The notes: generated by a model not told the origin, from the sequence alone. Shown: positions 33,932 through 42,095, counted from the stretch's first letter. The stretch is DNA of 64,000 nucleotides from BOG-994 sp049514215 (GCA_049514215.1 JBEKVI010000004.1:58023-122022); one strand, 5' to 3'. Translations and numbers: made by a program.

Positions 33932-33935
33932 CGAC

Positions 33936-34775
33936 CTAGCGCGCCGTCAGAACCGGCACGGTCATGTGCTCGAGAAGGGTCTGGGTGACGCCCCCAAGAA
34001 GGCTCTCGCGCCAACGCGAATGACCGTAGGCCCCCATGACGATCAGATCCGATCCGTAGTCGGCAACCCGCGACAAAAGCGCGCTACCGGTGTCGATCTG
34101 CGAGGCTTCCCGATAAACTTCGGCCGTCACCCCGTGGCGTGCAAGAAACAGTGCCAAATCCGCACCGGGAATCGGCCCGTGCCCAGAGCGGCTGGGCTTG
34201 GCGTTGAAGGTGACAATGCGCACGAGCTTGGCCAGCTTCAGTAACGGGAGTGCTTCTGTCACGGCGCGCGCGCTCTCGCGTCCGGCGTCCCAGGCGAGCG
34301 CGATGTCGTTGCCGAGGACATCGAAGTTCCCCGCGTAGGGAACGATGAGCAACGGTCGAGGACTGAGTTCGGCGATATCGGCGGTCAGGCTCGCAGGAAC
34401 CGCGGCCGGACTCCGATCGGGCTGGTTCTGCCCCACCACGATCAGATCCGAATAGCGACCATGCAGACAGAGCGCAGCAGCGGCTTCATCGGACTCGAGC
34501 CGAGCCTCGTACGAGCGCAGACCAAGACCTTTCACGCGCTCTGTAAAGCGATCGAGCGCCTCCTCGGCCACGGTGGTCATCTCCAGCTCCGAGCGCACGT
34601 TCGCCGCCCGAGAGAAGCCATCGCCCATGTCTCCGAACATCGCGGGAGCCAAGCCAGTGGCAGCGACGCCCACGAGATGGGCGTTGACCCGCAGGGCCAG
34701 GGAACTCGCCAGGCGCACGCGTTCCTCGCAGCGCTCGGAAGTATCGAGGTGAACAAGTATGGTCTGATATGACAC
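33936..34775 (-). CDS. Universal stress protein leading the efflux operon
   Basis: A 279-residue two-domain USP. I chose the GTG at 34775 (VSYQTILVHLDTS, the canonical first strand) behind AGAGGG; the longer frame to 34889 overlaps the FNR-type site and has no family match. The second domain ends with GAYGHSRWRESLLGG and TQTLLEHMTVPVLTAR, a complete ATP-binding signature. It lies 4 bp before the ABC ATPase gene, so a USP heads the export operon. Upstream, 107 bp from the start, is an FNR-like site (34876-34889). Confidence 0.9.
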   Translation of the reverse strand: MSYQTILVHLDTSERCEERVRLASSLALRVNAHLVGVAATGLAPAMFGDMGDGFSRAANVRSELEMTTVAEEALDRFTERVKGLGLRSYEARLESDEAAAALCLHGRYSDLIVVGQNQPDRSPAAVPASLTADIAELSPRPLLIVPYAGNFDVLGNDIALAWDAGRESARAVTEALPLLKLAKLVRIVTFNAKPSRSGHGPIPGADLALFLARHGVTAEVYREASQIDTGSALLSRVADYGSDLIVMGAYGHSRWRESLLGGVTQTLLEHMTVPVLTAR

Positions 34776-34875
34776 GATGCCCTCTTCTGGAAATGCTCCA
34801 CACCCATGGCAACACTCCATGGCAACTTCTCTCGGAGCAACCCGGTCAGTGTAGAGATCCAGGCCGGGCGAAGGA

Positions 34876-34889
34876 TTGATCATCGTCAA
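34876..34889 (-). promoter_or_regulatory. FNR/Anr-like site of the USP-efflux-HtrA unit
   Basis: TTGATCATCGTCAA, one mismatch. The predicted class II start is near 34841, about 66 bases before the USP start codon at 34775. Confidence 0.6.
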
Positions 34890-35048
34890 TCCAGGAATTG
34901 GGACCGTCCAGTGGTGCTAAGTAGGCTGACGCACGAAGAAGAAAGCGAACTTTCCTTCGTCAATCACTTCAGGCGACGCGCAAGCAGCACCGGTACGGAC
35001 TGCAGTGAAGCCGGGCTTCATGCCCGACCCATGCCGTTAGGCCCTGCG

Positions 35049-35606
35049 TTACTGCAGCCGAAGCGTGTGAATGACCTGGGTTGCGTCCTTGGGATCGGTC
35101 GCGCGCTCGAATCCGAAGCGCAACGCCAGCGCCCGCATTCCGTCGTTTTCGGCCAGGTCCAAGGAATAGATGCGCGCCAGGCCGTGCCTTTTGGCCTCGT
35201 CGATCAGGCGTTGCATGAGCAGGCTCGCCAAACCCTTTTTCTGCCACGCGTCGGCCACCGTCACGGCGCACTCGCAAGCCTTGCCGTCGGAATCCATGCT
35301 GTACCGGGCGACCCCGATTTCGCGCTCTTCGCCACCCACGTTAATGAGGGCAATATAGGCCGCTTCGCGCTCGGGATCGGGATGCACGAAGTGCTCTAGC
35401 AAGCTCGCGCTCGGGGAGTTGATTTCGCCTAGGAATCGCATGCGCCGAGACTCGAGAGAGAGCGCTTCGATGAAGCGGCGCTCGCGTTCGCTGTCGCCCT
35501 CTTCGATGGGTCGAACAAAGACTGGCGTTCCATCCTTCAGTTTTTCCTGGCGGCTTTGGCCAACGGGGCCGTCGGACGGCAAGGGCTGACTCGAACTGGG
35601 TTTCAC
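35049..35606 (-). CDS. GNAT-family acetyltransferase
   Basis: A 185-residue N-acetyltransferase. An N-terminal extension (about 1-27) precedes the GNAT fold: VRPIEEGDSERERRFIEAL (strand 1, helix 1), ECAVTVADAWQKKGLASLLMQ (motif A, the acetyl-CoA pyrophosphate loop Q-x-x-G-x-A) and NDGMRALALRFGFE (motif B). Sequences of this kind resemble the acetyltransferase domain of Pat/PatZ-type lysine acetylases and stress-linked GNATs. GTG at 35606 follows CGGAGAG. An FNR-like site lies 63 bp upstream (35663-35676). The substrate is unknown; regulation of metabolic enzymes by lysine acetylation is one possibility. Confidence 0.85.
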   Translation of the reverse strand: MKPSSSQPLPSDGPVGQSRQEKLKDGTPVFVRPIEEGDSERERRFIEALSLESRRMRFLGEINSPSASLLEHFVHPDPEREAAYIALINVGGEEREIGVARYSMDSDGKACECAVTVADAWQKKGLASLLMQRLIDEAKRHGLARIYSLDLAENDGMRALALRFGFERATDPKDATQVIHTLRLQ

Positions 35607-35662
35607 TGGGACTCTCCGGTGAGAAGCAACGGACTCACGATAGCGCGCGTGCCGAACTTCTC

Positions 35663-35676
35663 ACTTGATCGCGGTC
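35663..35676 (-). promoter_or_regulatory. FNR/Anr-like site upstream of the GNAT gene
   Basis: TTGATCGCGGTCAA, one mismatch. The predicted class II start is near 35628, 22 bases before the GTG at 35606. Confidence 0.65.
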
Positions 35677-35931
35677 AACTCGGGTGCAGGTGTTCGGCAT
35701 CAGACGAGAAAGTGGTGCCTGCGGATGGCCGCGGACCCGTTTCGTTGATTCCGGCTCCATGGCAAGCGTGAAGGCACAGTCGCCAAGGTTGGCCCGAATG
35801 TTCGCCCTTTGCTCTCCGATTCCGTGTGTTGACTTAAGGATTCGCGGTTCGGTAGTGATGCGCGATTAGCACCGCCACGCACAGCAGGCCAGACGGGATT
35901 CGCGAGAATCGGAGCGGCCCGTTGGGACCAA

Positions 35932-35961
35932 GCGACGCTCTGGCTCGAGCCAGAGCGTCGC
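35932..35961. repeat. 30-bp perfect palindrome
   Basis: Both arms (35932-35946 and 35947-35961) are exact reverse complements, beginning GCGACGCTCTGG and centred on CTCGAG. The RNA would fold into a very stable hairpin. It could end a transcript or be a protein site. Confidence 0.8.
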
Positions 35962-35980
35962 ATGGATGTGCCGATCCATG
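35961..35980. repeat. Second hairpin adjoining the long palindrome
   Basis: CATGGAT (35961-35967), a 6-base loop, and ATCCATG (35974-35980). It directly abuts the 30-bp palindrome, giving two stacked stem-loops on one RNA. Confidence 0.7.
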
Positions 35981-36102
35981 CGCTCAGATGCGTCGGATGC
36001 GGAAGCTACTGCCGGCATGGGTCCATCCTCTGCTATGAATAATGGGCGCCAAGTCCTTCGAGACCACTATCGCAGAGGATAGCGTGAGGCCTGCATGACT
36101 CC

Positions 36103-36116
36103 CTGATTCAGATCAA
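36103..36116 (-). promoter_or_regulatory. FNR/Anr-like site with no protein gene downstream
   Basis: CTGATTCAGATCAA, one mismatch, with a -10-like TATCCT 31 bp from its centre on the minus strand. It points to the candidate small RNA at 35930-36069. Confidence 0.5.
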
Positions 36117-36232
36117 CCGGTATCGGATGCCAGAGCTGGTTTCGGCCGTCGGGCGGTGCAACGGGCGCAAAGCCCGGGCCGAGCTGACCCAGGCGCCGCA
36201 TTGAAAGCGGTATTCAGAGGGCCAGGCGTCGA

Positions 36233-36490
36233 TCAGTTACCTTCAAGCGACATCTCGTCGACGACTTTCACGACCCCGTCGGTAAGCCACGCTATTTCGA
36301 GGACCGCCTGGCGCTCGTCGGCACTGCGACAGGTGCCCTTTAGATAAGCGATGTTACCGTGCACGATCACGGCAATTTCCGGGGCCAGCCGGCCGATGTG
36401 CTCGCGCATCTGTTCCTCGGTGATTCGCTCCTGTTGCGATTCGCTCGGGACGACGGAATTCTGGTCCGGTGGCAGCACTGTTGCGTTCAT
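36233..36490 (-). CDS. BON-domain small protein
   Basis: An 85-residue protein with one BON domain (about 28-83): LAPEIAVIVHGNIAYLKGTC, then DERQAVLEIAWLTDGVVKVVDEMSL, the alternating strand-helix pattern and conserved central glycine of the family. BON domains bind phospholipid or hydrophobic ligands and usually act in the envelope, but no signal peptide is seen here, so the protein is probably cytoplasmic. A strong leader GGGAGGA precedes the ATG. An FNR-like site at 36609-36622 lies 125 bp upstream in the region shared with the divergent response-regulator gene. Confidence 0.82.
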   Translation of the reverse strand: MNATVLPPDQNSVVPSESQQERITEEQMREHIGRLAPEIAVIVHGNIAYLKGTCRSADERQAVLEIAWLTDGVVKVVDEMSLEGN

Positions 36491-36805
36491 GACATTCCTC
36501 CCAATTTCGGTGGACGGCCAAGCCCGCCGTCAGAAGCCCATCGCTGGCTGACTCCGACCCAAGGACCATCGGCTCATCCACATCTTAGGGCGCCGCGAGG
36601 CGCCCTCGTTGACCCAGATCAACTCGGCGGTCACGACTGCGCGAATATCCCGACGCCGCATCGGACCCACGACCGCAGATCCGCTCGATGGCTCACCGAG
36701 GTCCGATCCCTGGGTCGGCGCAGCCGTGATGAACCTTGCCGGCGCGCGTGGTAACCTTTGGGCCAAACGACCCCAATCGAACGACCAACCGGACTTTTAG
36801 CTCAG
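36491..36805. other. Divergent region, BON gene / response regulator
   Basis: There are 315 bases with the FNR-like site 36609-36622 roughly central. Short open frames on both strands lack leaders. No other strong signal was seen. Confidence 0.5.
36609..36622. promoter_or_regulatory. FNR/Anr-like site between the BON and response-regulator genes
   Basis: TTGACCCAGATCAA, one mismatch. Leftward it predicts a start near 36574 for the BON gene; rightward near 36657 for the two-component operon. Either or both are possible. Confidence 0.55.
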
Positions 36806-37546
36806 GTGAGCCTTCCCGTTCATATCGCCGTGGTCGACGACGAGGTCGACATCACGCAGCTCTTAGCGACCTACCTGTCAAGCCAAGGCTTTCGTGTCAC
36901 ACGCCTGTCGAGCGGACGTGCCCTCCTCGAACTTTTGGCAACCGACCCTCCTGCCTTGGTCTTGCTCGACCTCGGCCTGCCCGGAGAAGACGGCTTTCTC
37001 GTTGCAAGACAGGTTCGTGAACGGGCAAGCTGCGGTCTCGTGATATTGACGGGTCGCGGTGACGCGGTCGACAAGGTCGTCGGATTGGAACTGGGAGCGG
37101 ACGACTACATCACGAAACCGTTTGAGATGCGCGAACTGCTGGCACGCATCAAGGCGGTTTTGCGGCGCGTGACCATGCCAATCGAGGCCGCCACGGCAGC
37201 GTCGAATGCCGTGAGCTTGCCCACGCTGTGTTTCGAGCCTTGGGAGATGGATCTGGGTGCCCGCCGGATCACGCACAAGGACGGACACGAAGTTGCCTTA
37301 ACGAGCGGCGAATTTGACCTGCTTGCGACTTTTGCACAGCATCGAGGGCGGGTCTTATCGCGCGATTTCCTCCTTGAGCAGACCCGTGGACGCGAACCGG
37401 GACCCTACGATCGAACCATCGACGTGCAAGTGGGACGGCTCCGAAAGAAACTCGAAGTTGATCCCGAAAACCCCCAGATCCTGAAGTCGATCCGGGGCGC
37501 GGGGTACATCTTCATCCCGGCGGTGACCATCGTCCAGCGTGGATAG
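36806..37546 (+). CDS. OmpR-family response regulator
   Basis: A 246-residue response regulator with a receiver domain (acidic pocket Asp11-Asp12, phosphoacceptor Asp55 in LLDLGLPG, Lys in YITKPFE) and a winged-helix output domain (about 145-240: LTSGEFDLLATFAQHRGRVLSRDFLL and YDRTIDVQVGRLRKKLE). I chose the GTG at 36806 because it begins right before the first strand; a TTG at 36758 is an alternative and neither has a strong leader. It overlaps the hybrid kinase gene by 8 bases, so the two are coupled. Target genes are unknown; low-oxygen or redox genes nearby are plausible. Confidence 0.88.
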   Translation: MSLPVHIAVVDDEVDITQLLATYLSSQGFRVTRLSSGRALLELLATDPPALVLLDLGLPGEDGFLVARQVRERASCGLVILTGRGDAVDKVVGLELGADDYITKPFEMRELLARIKAVLRRVTMPIEAATAASNAVSLPTLCFEPWEMDLGARRITHKDGHEVALTSGEFDLLATFAQHRGRVLSRDFLLEQTRGREPGPYDRTIDVQVGRLRKKLEVDPENPQILKSIRGAGYIFIPAVTIVQRG

Positions 37547-39632
37547 GCCTGCAAGCGCGACCAGCCGTATCCTGGATCGCCGCCGGACCAGCGGTGAGTC
37601 TCTGTTTCGCTCGCTGTTTCTGGCTTACCCCGACTCGATGCTCGTGGTCGACGAAAAGGGTGACATCGTTCTCGCCAATCCCGCTGCAGCCGCTCTTTTG
37701 GGCTACAGCATGGAGGAACTGCGCTCCCTAAACGTGGATGCGCTCGTCCCCGATAGCGTTCGGCCAAGCCACGAAGCCCATCGCGAGTCCTACGGCCGCG
37801 CACCGCATGCGCGGCCGATGGGATTGAAGATGGACCTGCAGGCGAAGCGCAAAGATGGAACTACGGTCCGAGTCGAAATTGCGCTAAGCCCGCTGCAACC
37901 TCATGGGATGCCGTTCGTAGTCGCTGCAATTCGCGACATCGGCGACTATCCGCGTGTCAAACAGGCGCTTCAGCGGGCCCTTTACAGTGAACAGCTCGCG
38001 CTGTTCGGACGGCTTTCTGTCGACGAGCGCGAGATGCAGCGCTTTCTTGCGCACGCACCGGAAGTGGTAGTGACCGCGCTTCAGGTCGAATCCGCCATCC
38101 TCGCTTTGGTCGACAGTGGGACGCGTGTTCTCACCATCTCGGGCGTCGCCGGTCCCCTCGCCGTCCAGAATATCGGTGAGCGCGTGGCCGATCAGGGGAA
38201 ATCGCTCGTAAGCCGGGTTTTGGCCGAACGACGGCCGATCGCCGTCTCCAATCGAGCGGAGGAGGCGCAGATGCTCGGCTCGGCCGTCGCCAGACGGGGA
38301 GATCTCGTCAGTGCGTTGGCCGTTCCGCTTTTCGACCGTGGCAAGATCGTGGGTGTACTCGAGGTTCGATCGACACTCGCCAATCGCTTTGGCGACGATG
38401 AGATGCGCTTTATGGAGTCGATCGCCAACCTGGTGGCCACGACCTTACAACGCGCGCGCTCCGAGGATGCCTTAAACCACGCTCAAAGGCTCGAGAGCGT
38501 CGGCCAACTGACCGGGGGAATCGCCCACGACTTCAACAATCTGCTCACGGTCGTGCAGGGCAACCTGCAGATCCTCGAAGAATTACCTGACCTCGCCCAA
38601 AACGCTCTGGCCAAGGAAATGCTGGCTGCGGCGTTGCGCGCGGCCAAGCGCGGCGCGGAGCTCACGGGAAAGCTTCTGGCGTTTTCGCGACGTCAAGTCC
38701 TCCAGTCGAGCGTCGTTGACATCCGCGTGATGCTCTATTCGCTGTCGGACATGCTTCACCGAACGCTCGATCAGCGTATCCGTATCGATATCGAGGTGCC
38801 TCCCCTTCGCCTGCTCGTTCTGGCCGACGCCGGTCAGCTGGAGTCCGCGCTCCTGAACATCGCCTTGAATTCCAGAGACGCCATGCCCAATGGGGGAACG
38901 CTGCGCTTTCGGGCCAACGTCTGCGACACGCTGCCTTCCGCGGCACTGGAGGCCCTGGACGATCCCACGCAGGCCTCAGAGCACTATGTGGAACTGGTCA
39001 TCACAGACAATGGCAGCGGCATGTCCACAGAGGTGAAAGCACGGGCCTTCGAGCCCTTCTATACAACCAAAGCCGTGGGTCGGGGCACGGGGCTCGGACT
39101 CAGTACGGTCTACGGGTATATCAAGCAATCCAAGGGCTCGATCACGATCGAAAGCGAGCCCGGCGTGGGCACCGAGATTGCGCTTTACATCCCTCGCCTA
39201 CTCAATAGTGACGTGGAGGCCTTGGGCAACGAGCCCGAACAGGCGCAAGTGCCGCCCGGGATGAAGGTGTTGTTGGTGGAAGACGATGCCGCAGTTTGCG
39301 AAGTCGTGCACGCCTTTCTGATCGGACTGGGTTGCGCTGTAGAGGCCGTCGACAGCGCTGAGAAGGCGCTCGAACAAATCGCCCATACGCCGTTCGACCT
39401 GCTGGTCTCCGACGTCGCACTCGGAGCGGGCATGCGCGGGACCGAGCTGTCCGAACTGGCCAGAAGTCGCGCACCTGCACTTCCGGTGCTCCTGATGTCG
39501 GGCTATTCCTCGGAACTGCTCGACATCGACGCCGGCGCGTCGGCTTCGCAAGACCTGTTGCGTAAGCCATTCACCCAGGCCGCCTTGGGTCGCGCCATCA
39601 CGAAGCTTTTTGCGGCCCGAACTGCGAACTGA
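37539..39632 (+). CDS. Hybrid sensor histidine kinase (PAS-GAF-HisKA-HATPase-REC)
   Basis: A 697-residue soluble kinase with no transmembrane segment. Domains in order: PAS (about 20-135, LFLAYPDSMLVVDEKGDIVLAN), GAF (about 165-305), HisKA with phospho-His330 (GGIAHDFNN), HATPase (about 440-560, N box LNIALNSRDAM, G1 DNGSGM, G2 GTGLGLS) and a C-terminal receiver with Asp625 (LLVSDVAL). Cytoplasmic PAS/GAF input suggests sensing of redox state, oxygen or a small ligand, but no heme or flavin motif is obvious. The terminal receiver gives either a phosphorelay or feedback. It is coupled to the response regulator. Confidence 0.9.
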   Translation: MDRPASATSRILDRRRTSGESLFRSLFLAYPDSMLVVDEKGDIVLANPAAAALLGYSMEELRSLNVDALVPDSVRPSHEAHRESYGRAPHARPMGLKMDLQAKRKDGTTVRVEIALSPLQPHGMPFVVAAIRDIGDYPRVKQALQRALYSEQLALFGRLSVDEREMQRFLAHAPEVVVTALQVESAILALVDSGTRVLTISGVAGPLAVQNIGERVADQGKSLVSRVLAERRPIAVSNRAEEAQMLGSAVARRGDLVSALAVPLFDRGKIVGVLEVRSTLANRFGDDEMRFMESIANLVATTLQRARSEDALNHAQRLESVGQLTGGIAHDFNNLLTVVQGNLQILEELPDLAQNALAKEMLAAALRAAKRGAELTGKLLAFSRRQVLQSSVVDIRVMLYSLSDMLHRTLDQRIRIDIEVPPLRLLVLADAGQLESALLNIALNSRDAMPNGGTLRFRANVCDTLPSAALEALDDPTQASEHYVELVITDNGSGMSTEVKARAFEPFYTTKAVGRGTGLGLSTVYGYIKQSKGSITIESEPGVGTEIALYIPRLLNSDVEALGNEPEQAQVPPGMKVLLVEDDAAVCEVVHAFLIGLGCAVEAVDSAEKALEQIAHTPFDLLVSDVALGAGMRGTELSELARSRAPALPVLLMSGYSSELLDIDAGASASQDLLRKPFTQAALGRAITKLFAARTAN

Positions 39633-39653
39633 GCGCGGGGCGGTGGAACATTC

Positions 39654-40448
39654 TTATTGCAGCGGAGTGCCCTCGGGAAAGAGCCGGTCATCGACAAAAC
39701 GCGCCAGTGCTTCGACCCCCGGAATCCCGATTGCGCGGCGATCCCTCGCATCGAAACAAATAAGGTTGCGCTTGGCCAGGTTGGACAAGGCTCGACTCAC
39801 CGACTCGAGCGTCATGCCCAGATAGCTTCCGATCTCGGCGCGCGTCATGCTCAAGGTGATTTGATCGGCTCTCAAACCCCGCGTGGCCATGGCATCGGAC
39901 CAGGAGTGCAAAAAGTGGGCCACGCGCGCGTCCGCCGGGAGCGTGCACACGCTCATGAGCGTGTCGTGGTCACGTGCGATCTCGGCACTCATCGCTGAAT
40001 GGACGAGCATCAGCAGATCGGGGTTTTGCACGCTTGCGGTCAGCAACTCCTCGTACGGGACCTCCCAGATTTCGCTCACGTCCATGGCGATCGCGTCACA
40101 CGAGTAGCGACCGGTGGCGATGCCGTCGAAACCGAGCCAGTCGCCGCGAAATTTCAGACCGACCAGTTGTTCGCGGCCGTCGGAGGCGAGATTGACGATC
40201 TTGAACGACCCGAGACTCAGTACGTAGAGCTTACCGAAGCGTTCACCCGCGCGCGAGATGACCTCACCCGTGTGGACGACGCGTCGCACCGGCGAAAGCG
40301 TCGCCTTGAGCAGCTGGAGCATTTCGGGGATGTCCTGGCCCGAGGGCAGTGTGCTGGCGGAAATGCGGCTCGCCTTCAGCGGGGCCTTATTGGTGGTGCG
40401 CCGCGCTTTGGCTGAGTCGAATGCGATCGGGGCGGTAGCCAGCATCAT
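39654..40448 (-). CDS. Crp/Fnr-family regulator without Fe-S cysteines (FixK/Dnr-like)
   Basis: A 264-residue regulator. The cyclic-nucleotide-type sensor domain (about 45-165) has VIHTGEVISRAGERFGKLYVLSLGSFK-like strands, and the C-terminal winged helix contains TRAEIGSYLGMTLESVSRALSNL. The recognition helix keeps the E-x2-S-R residues by which FNR reads TTGAT. The N-terminus has no cysteine cluster, and the position of FNR Cys122 (VCEIPFE) is Trp here (IWEVPYE); the single cysteine (GRYSCDAI) is elsewhere. So it should bind FNR boxes without sensing oxygen through a [4Fe-4S] cluster, like FixK or Dnr. ATG at 40448 follows GGGAGAAA. It is convergent with the hybrid kinase. Confidence 0.88.
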   Translation of the reverse strand: MMLATAPIAFDSAKARRTTNKAPLKASRISASTLPSGQDIPEMLQLLKATLSPVRRVVHTGEVISRAGERFGKLYVLSLGSFKIVNLASDGREQLVGLKFRGDWLGFDGIATGRYSCDAIAMDVSEIWEVPYEELLTASVQNPDLLMLVHSAMSAEIARDHDTLMSVCTLPADARVAHFLHSWSDAMATRGLRADQITLSMTRAEIGSYLGMTLESVSRALSNLAKRNLICFDARDRRAIGIPGVEALARFVDDRLFPEGTPLQ

Positions 40449-40634
40449 TTTCTCCCATTCACGTGATCCGTCGGATAGTTGAATGGTGGGACGCGACGGA
40501 TAATCCCGTGCGAACGCGAGTTGCCTTTGGGTAATCCTTTGTAAACGCTTCGTAACAGAGGACGTGTTTGACAAACCAGGGCGACTGCGAATGTCGCTTT
40601 GCGGCGGACGCGCTTCCCGCGCGGCCAAGCTGTG

Positions 40635-40648
40635 TTGATTTAGATCAC
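40635..40648 (+). promoter_or_regulatory. FNR/Anr-like site upstream of the fifth USP gene
   Basis: TTGATTTAGATCAC, one mismatch. The class II start would be near 40683, 42 bases before the USP ATG at 40725. Confidence 0.7.
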
Positions 40649-40724
40649 ATGATCGTCTCTGCGCCCCTCGTAGGATCGCGCTATTGGTGGCGCAAAGTTC
40701 GTCGGAGTCGGCAGAGGAGAGATC

Positions 40725-41237
40725 ATGTACACACGAGTCGTAGTCGCGGTCGATGGAAGTGATGTATCAGCGCTCGCGCTGGAAGCGTCGATCACGTTAT
40801 GCCGGTCGGTCGGTGCGATTCTCCAACCTCTTTTCGTGGTCAGCGTGCCGGTCGTAGGTTACGAGGCAACCGACTATGACTCCCCCCTGGTGAGGGAAGC
40901 GATCTTCGAGGAAGGCAGAACCGTCACCAGCCGTGCTGTTGAAAAGATGAAAGAAGCCGGTGTCGATGGTGAGGCTCGCATCGTCGAAGGCGTGGGATTT
41001 GAGGACGTCGCCCAACTGATCGTCACGAGCGCAACCGAATTCGGGGCCGACTTGCTCGTGATGGGCACGCACGGTCGCAGAGGCTTTCGTCGCCTCATGC
41101 TAGGTAGCGTCGCCGAGCATTCGCTCAGGCTCTCGCGGATCCCCCTGCTGCTCGTGCCCCCAAAAGCTCCCGTGCCCGACTTGGGTCGGCTGAAGGGAAA
41201 GCCGGAGAAGGTCACACTCCAGGCCCGCGCGCGCTAG
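40725..41237 (+). CDS. Universal stress protein, single domain
   Basis: A 170-residue UspA-type protein. It begins MYTRVVVAVDGSD (strand 1 with ATP-contacting Asp) and has the full nucleotide signature MGTHGRRGFRRLMLGSVAEHSLRLSRIPLLLV, the standard G-x2-G-x9-G-S pattern. The C-terminal 25 residues are a basic, proline-containing tail. ATG lies 4 bases after AGAGGAGA. It is the only rightward USP gene in the window and is transcribed alone from a promoter with an FNR-like site. Similar Anr-dependent USPs aid anaerobic survival in pseudomonads. Confidence 0.93.
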   Translation: MYTRVVVAVDGSDVSALALEASITLCRSVGAILQPLFVVSVPVVGYEATDYDSPLVREAIFEEGRTVTSRAVEKMKEAGVDGEARIVEGVGFEDVAQLIVTSATEFGADLLVMGTHGRRGFRRLMLGSVAEHSLRLSRIPLLLVPPKAPVPDLGRLKGKPEKVTLQARAR

Positions 41238-41568
41238 GCGCTCCAACGCGACCTATAGCGGCCTGACGCGGAACCAGGGCACATGTCGGACGAGAAAAGG
41301 GGCTTGGAGCGCGCATGAGCCGCTTTGGAGAAACCCCATCCGGCTCGCGCCCTACTCGGTATCGACCCACCCGTGGCAAGCACGAGGCAAGAGCGCCGAA
41401 GCGCGGGAACCCATCATGCCCGGGCTGACCGAAGGCCCCCTTGATCTACCTGGGCAGAGGACAACTCCCGGGATCTAAGGCCGAAGGGGTCCAGCTCAGG
41501 GAAGACTCGACTCCCCTCACAGCCTTTGGCCGCCCGGCGTTCGTGCCCGGGCGCTTTCATTCAGCCGA
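41238..41568. other. Convergent intergenic region
   Basis: There are 331 bases between the USP and cheW genes. It contains a hairpin, CGCCCGG (41531-41537) with CCGGGCG (41547-41553), followed on the plus strand by CTTTCATT: a weak bidirectional terminator candidate. No gene was seen. Confidence 0.45.
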
Positions 41569-42075
41569 TCAGGCGGTCTCAGCCAGGGGCGTTGCGTCCT
41601 CGACTGCGGTTAGTTCGAGCGCGGAGAAGACCTTCTCAATATCCATTAGGATGAGCATGCGCCCCTCGATGGTGGCGATCCCGCAGATATAGCGGGTGTC
41701 GAGCATCGAGCCAAACTCCGGCGCAGGCAGGATCTCCTCCGCGGACAGACCCACGACATCCGAGACGGAATCGACGCCGACTCCAACGGTCTGGCCCTCG
41801 AGCTGCAAGACGATCACAACCGAGAGATCACTCTGAGCGGACGATTCCAGCCCGAACTTGATCCGTAGATCGATAATCGGAATGATCGTTCCGCGCAGAT
41901 TCAGGATGCCGCGGATGAACTTGGGTGCATTGGCGATGCGGGTGATGAGGTCCCGGCTGCGGATTTCCTTCACCTTCAGGATGTCGATCCCGTAGTCTTC
42001 CTCACCGAGCTTGAACGTCAGAAACTCGTTTCTGCCGGAGAAAACCGAAGCTGTTGCTGCTTGTGACTTGGTCAT
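41569..42075 (-). CDS. cheW: CheW-like chemotaxis coupling protein
   Basis: A 168-residue single CheW/SH3-like domain (about 15-150): EFLTFKLGEEDYGIDILKVKEI, FIRGILNLRGTIIPIIDLRIKFG and GVGVDSVSDVVGLSAEEI, all typical. CheW couples chemoreceptors to the CheA kinase. The C-terminal tail (VEDATPLAETA) is acidic. It is the gene after the chemoreceptor, separated by 59 bp that contain a strong hairpin. No cheA, cheR, cheB or cheY is in the window, so this pair must work with a core pathway encoded elsewhere. Confidence 0.93.
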   Translation of the reverse strand: MTKSQAATASVFSGRNEFLTFKLGEEDYGIDILKVKEIRSRDLITRIANAPKFIRGILNLRGTIIPIIDLRIKFGLESSAQSDLSVVIVLQLEGQTVGVGVDSVSDVVGLSAEEILPAPEFGSMLDTRYICGIATIEGRMLILMDIEKVFSALELTAVEDATPLAETA

Positions 42076-42095
42076 TTGATGGTCCCTGAAATGGA

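Larger units (their letters stand above)
35930..36069 (-). ncRNA. Candidate FNR-controlled small RNA
   Basis: The FNR-like site at 36103-36116 has, on the minus strand, a TATCCT -10-like hexamer (36081-36076) at exactly class II spacing, predicting a start near 36069. Downstream come an arm pairing of GCAGAGGAT/ATCCTCTGC (36072-36080 with 36025-36033, partly overlapping the start), a CATGGAT hairpin (35961-35980) and a 30-bp perfect palindrome (35932-35961). No U-run follows the last hairpin, so the 3' end is uncertain. No credible ORF begins here. The transcript is inferred, not shown. Confidence 0.35.
35607..36232. other. Gene-free region with FNR-like sites and strong hairpins
   Basis: There are 626 bases between the GNAT and BON genes, both leftward. 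It contains the GNAT's FNR-like site, a second FNR-like site (36103-36116) with no protein gene at the expected distance, a 9-bp long-range inverted repeat, and two adjacent hairpins. Open frames here have no good start signals. Confidence 0.65.
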
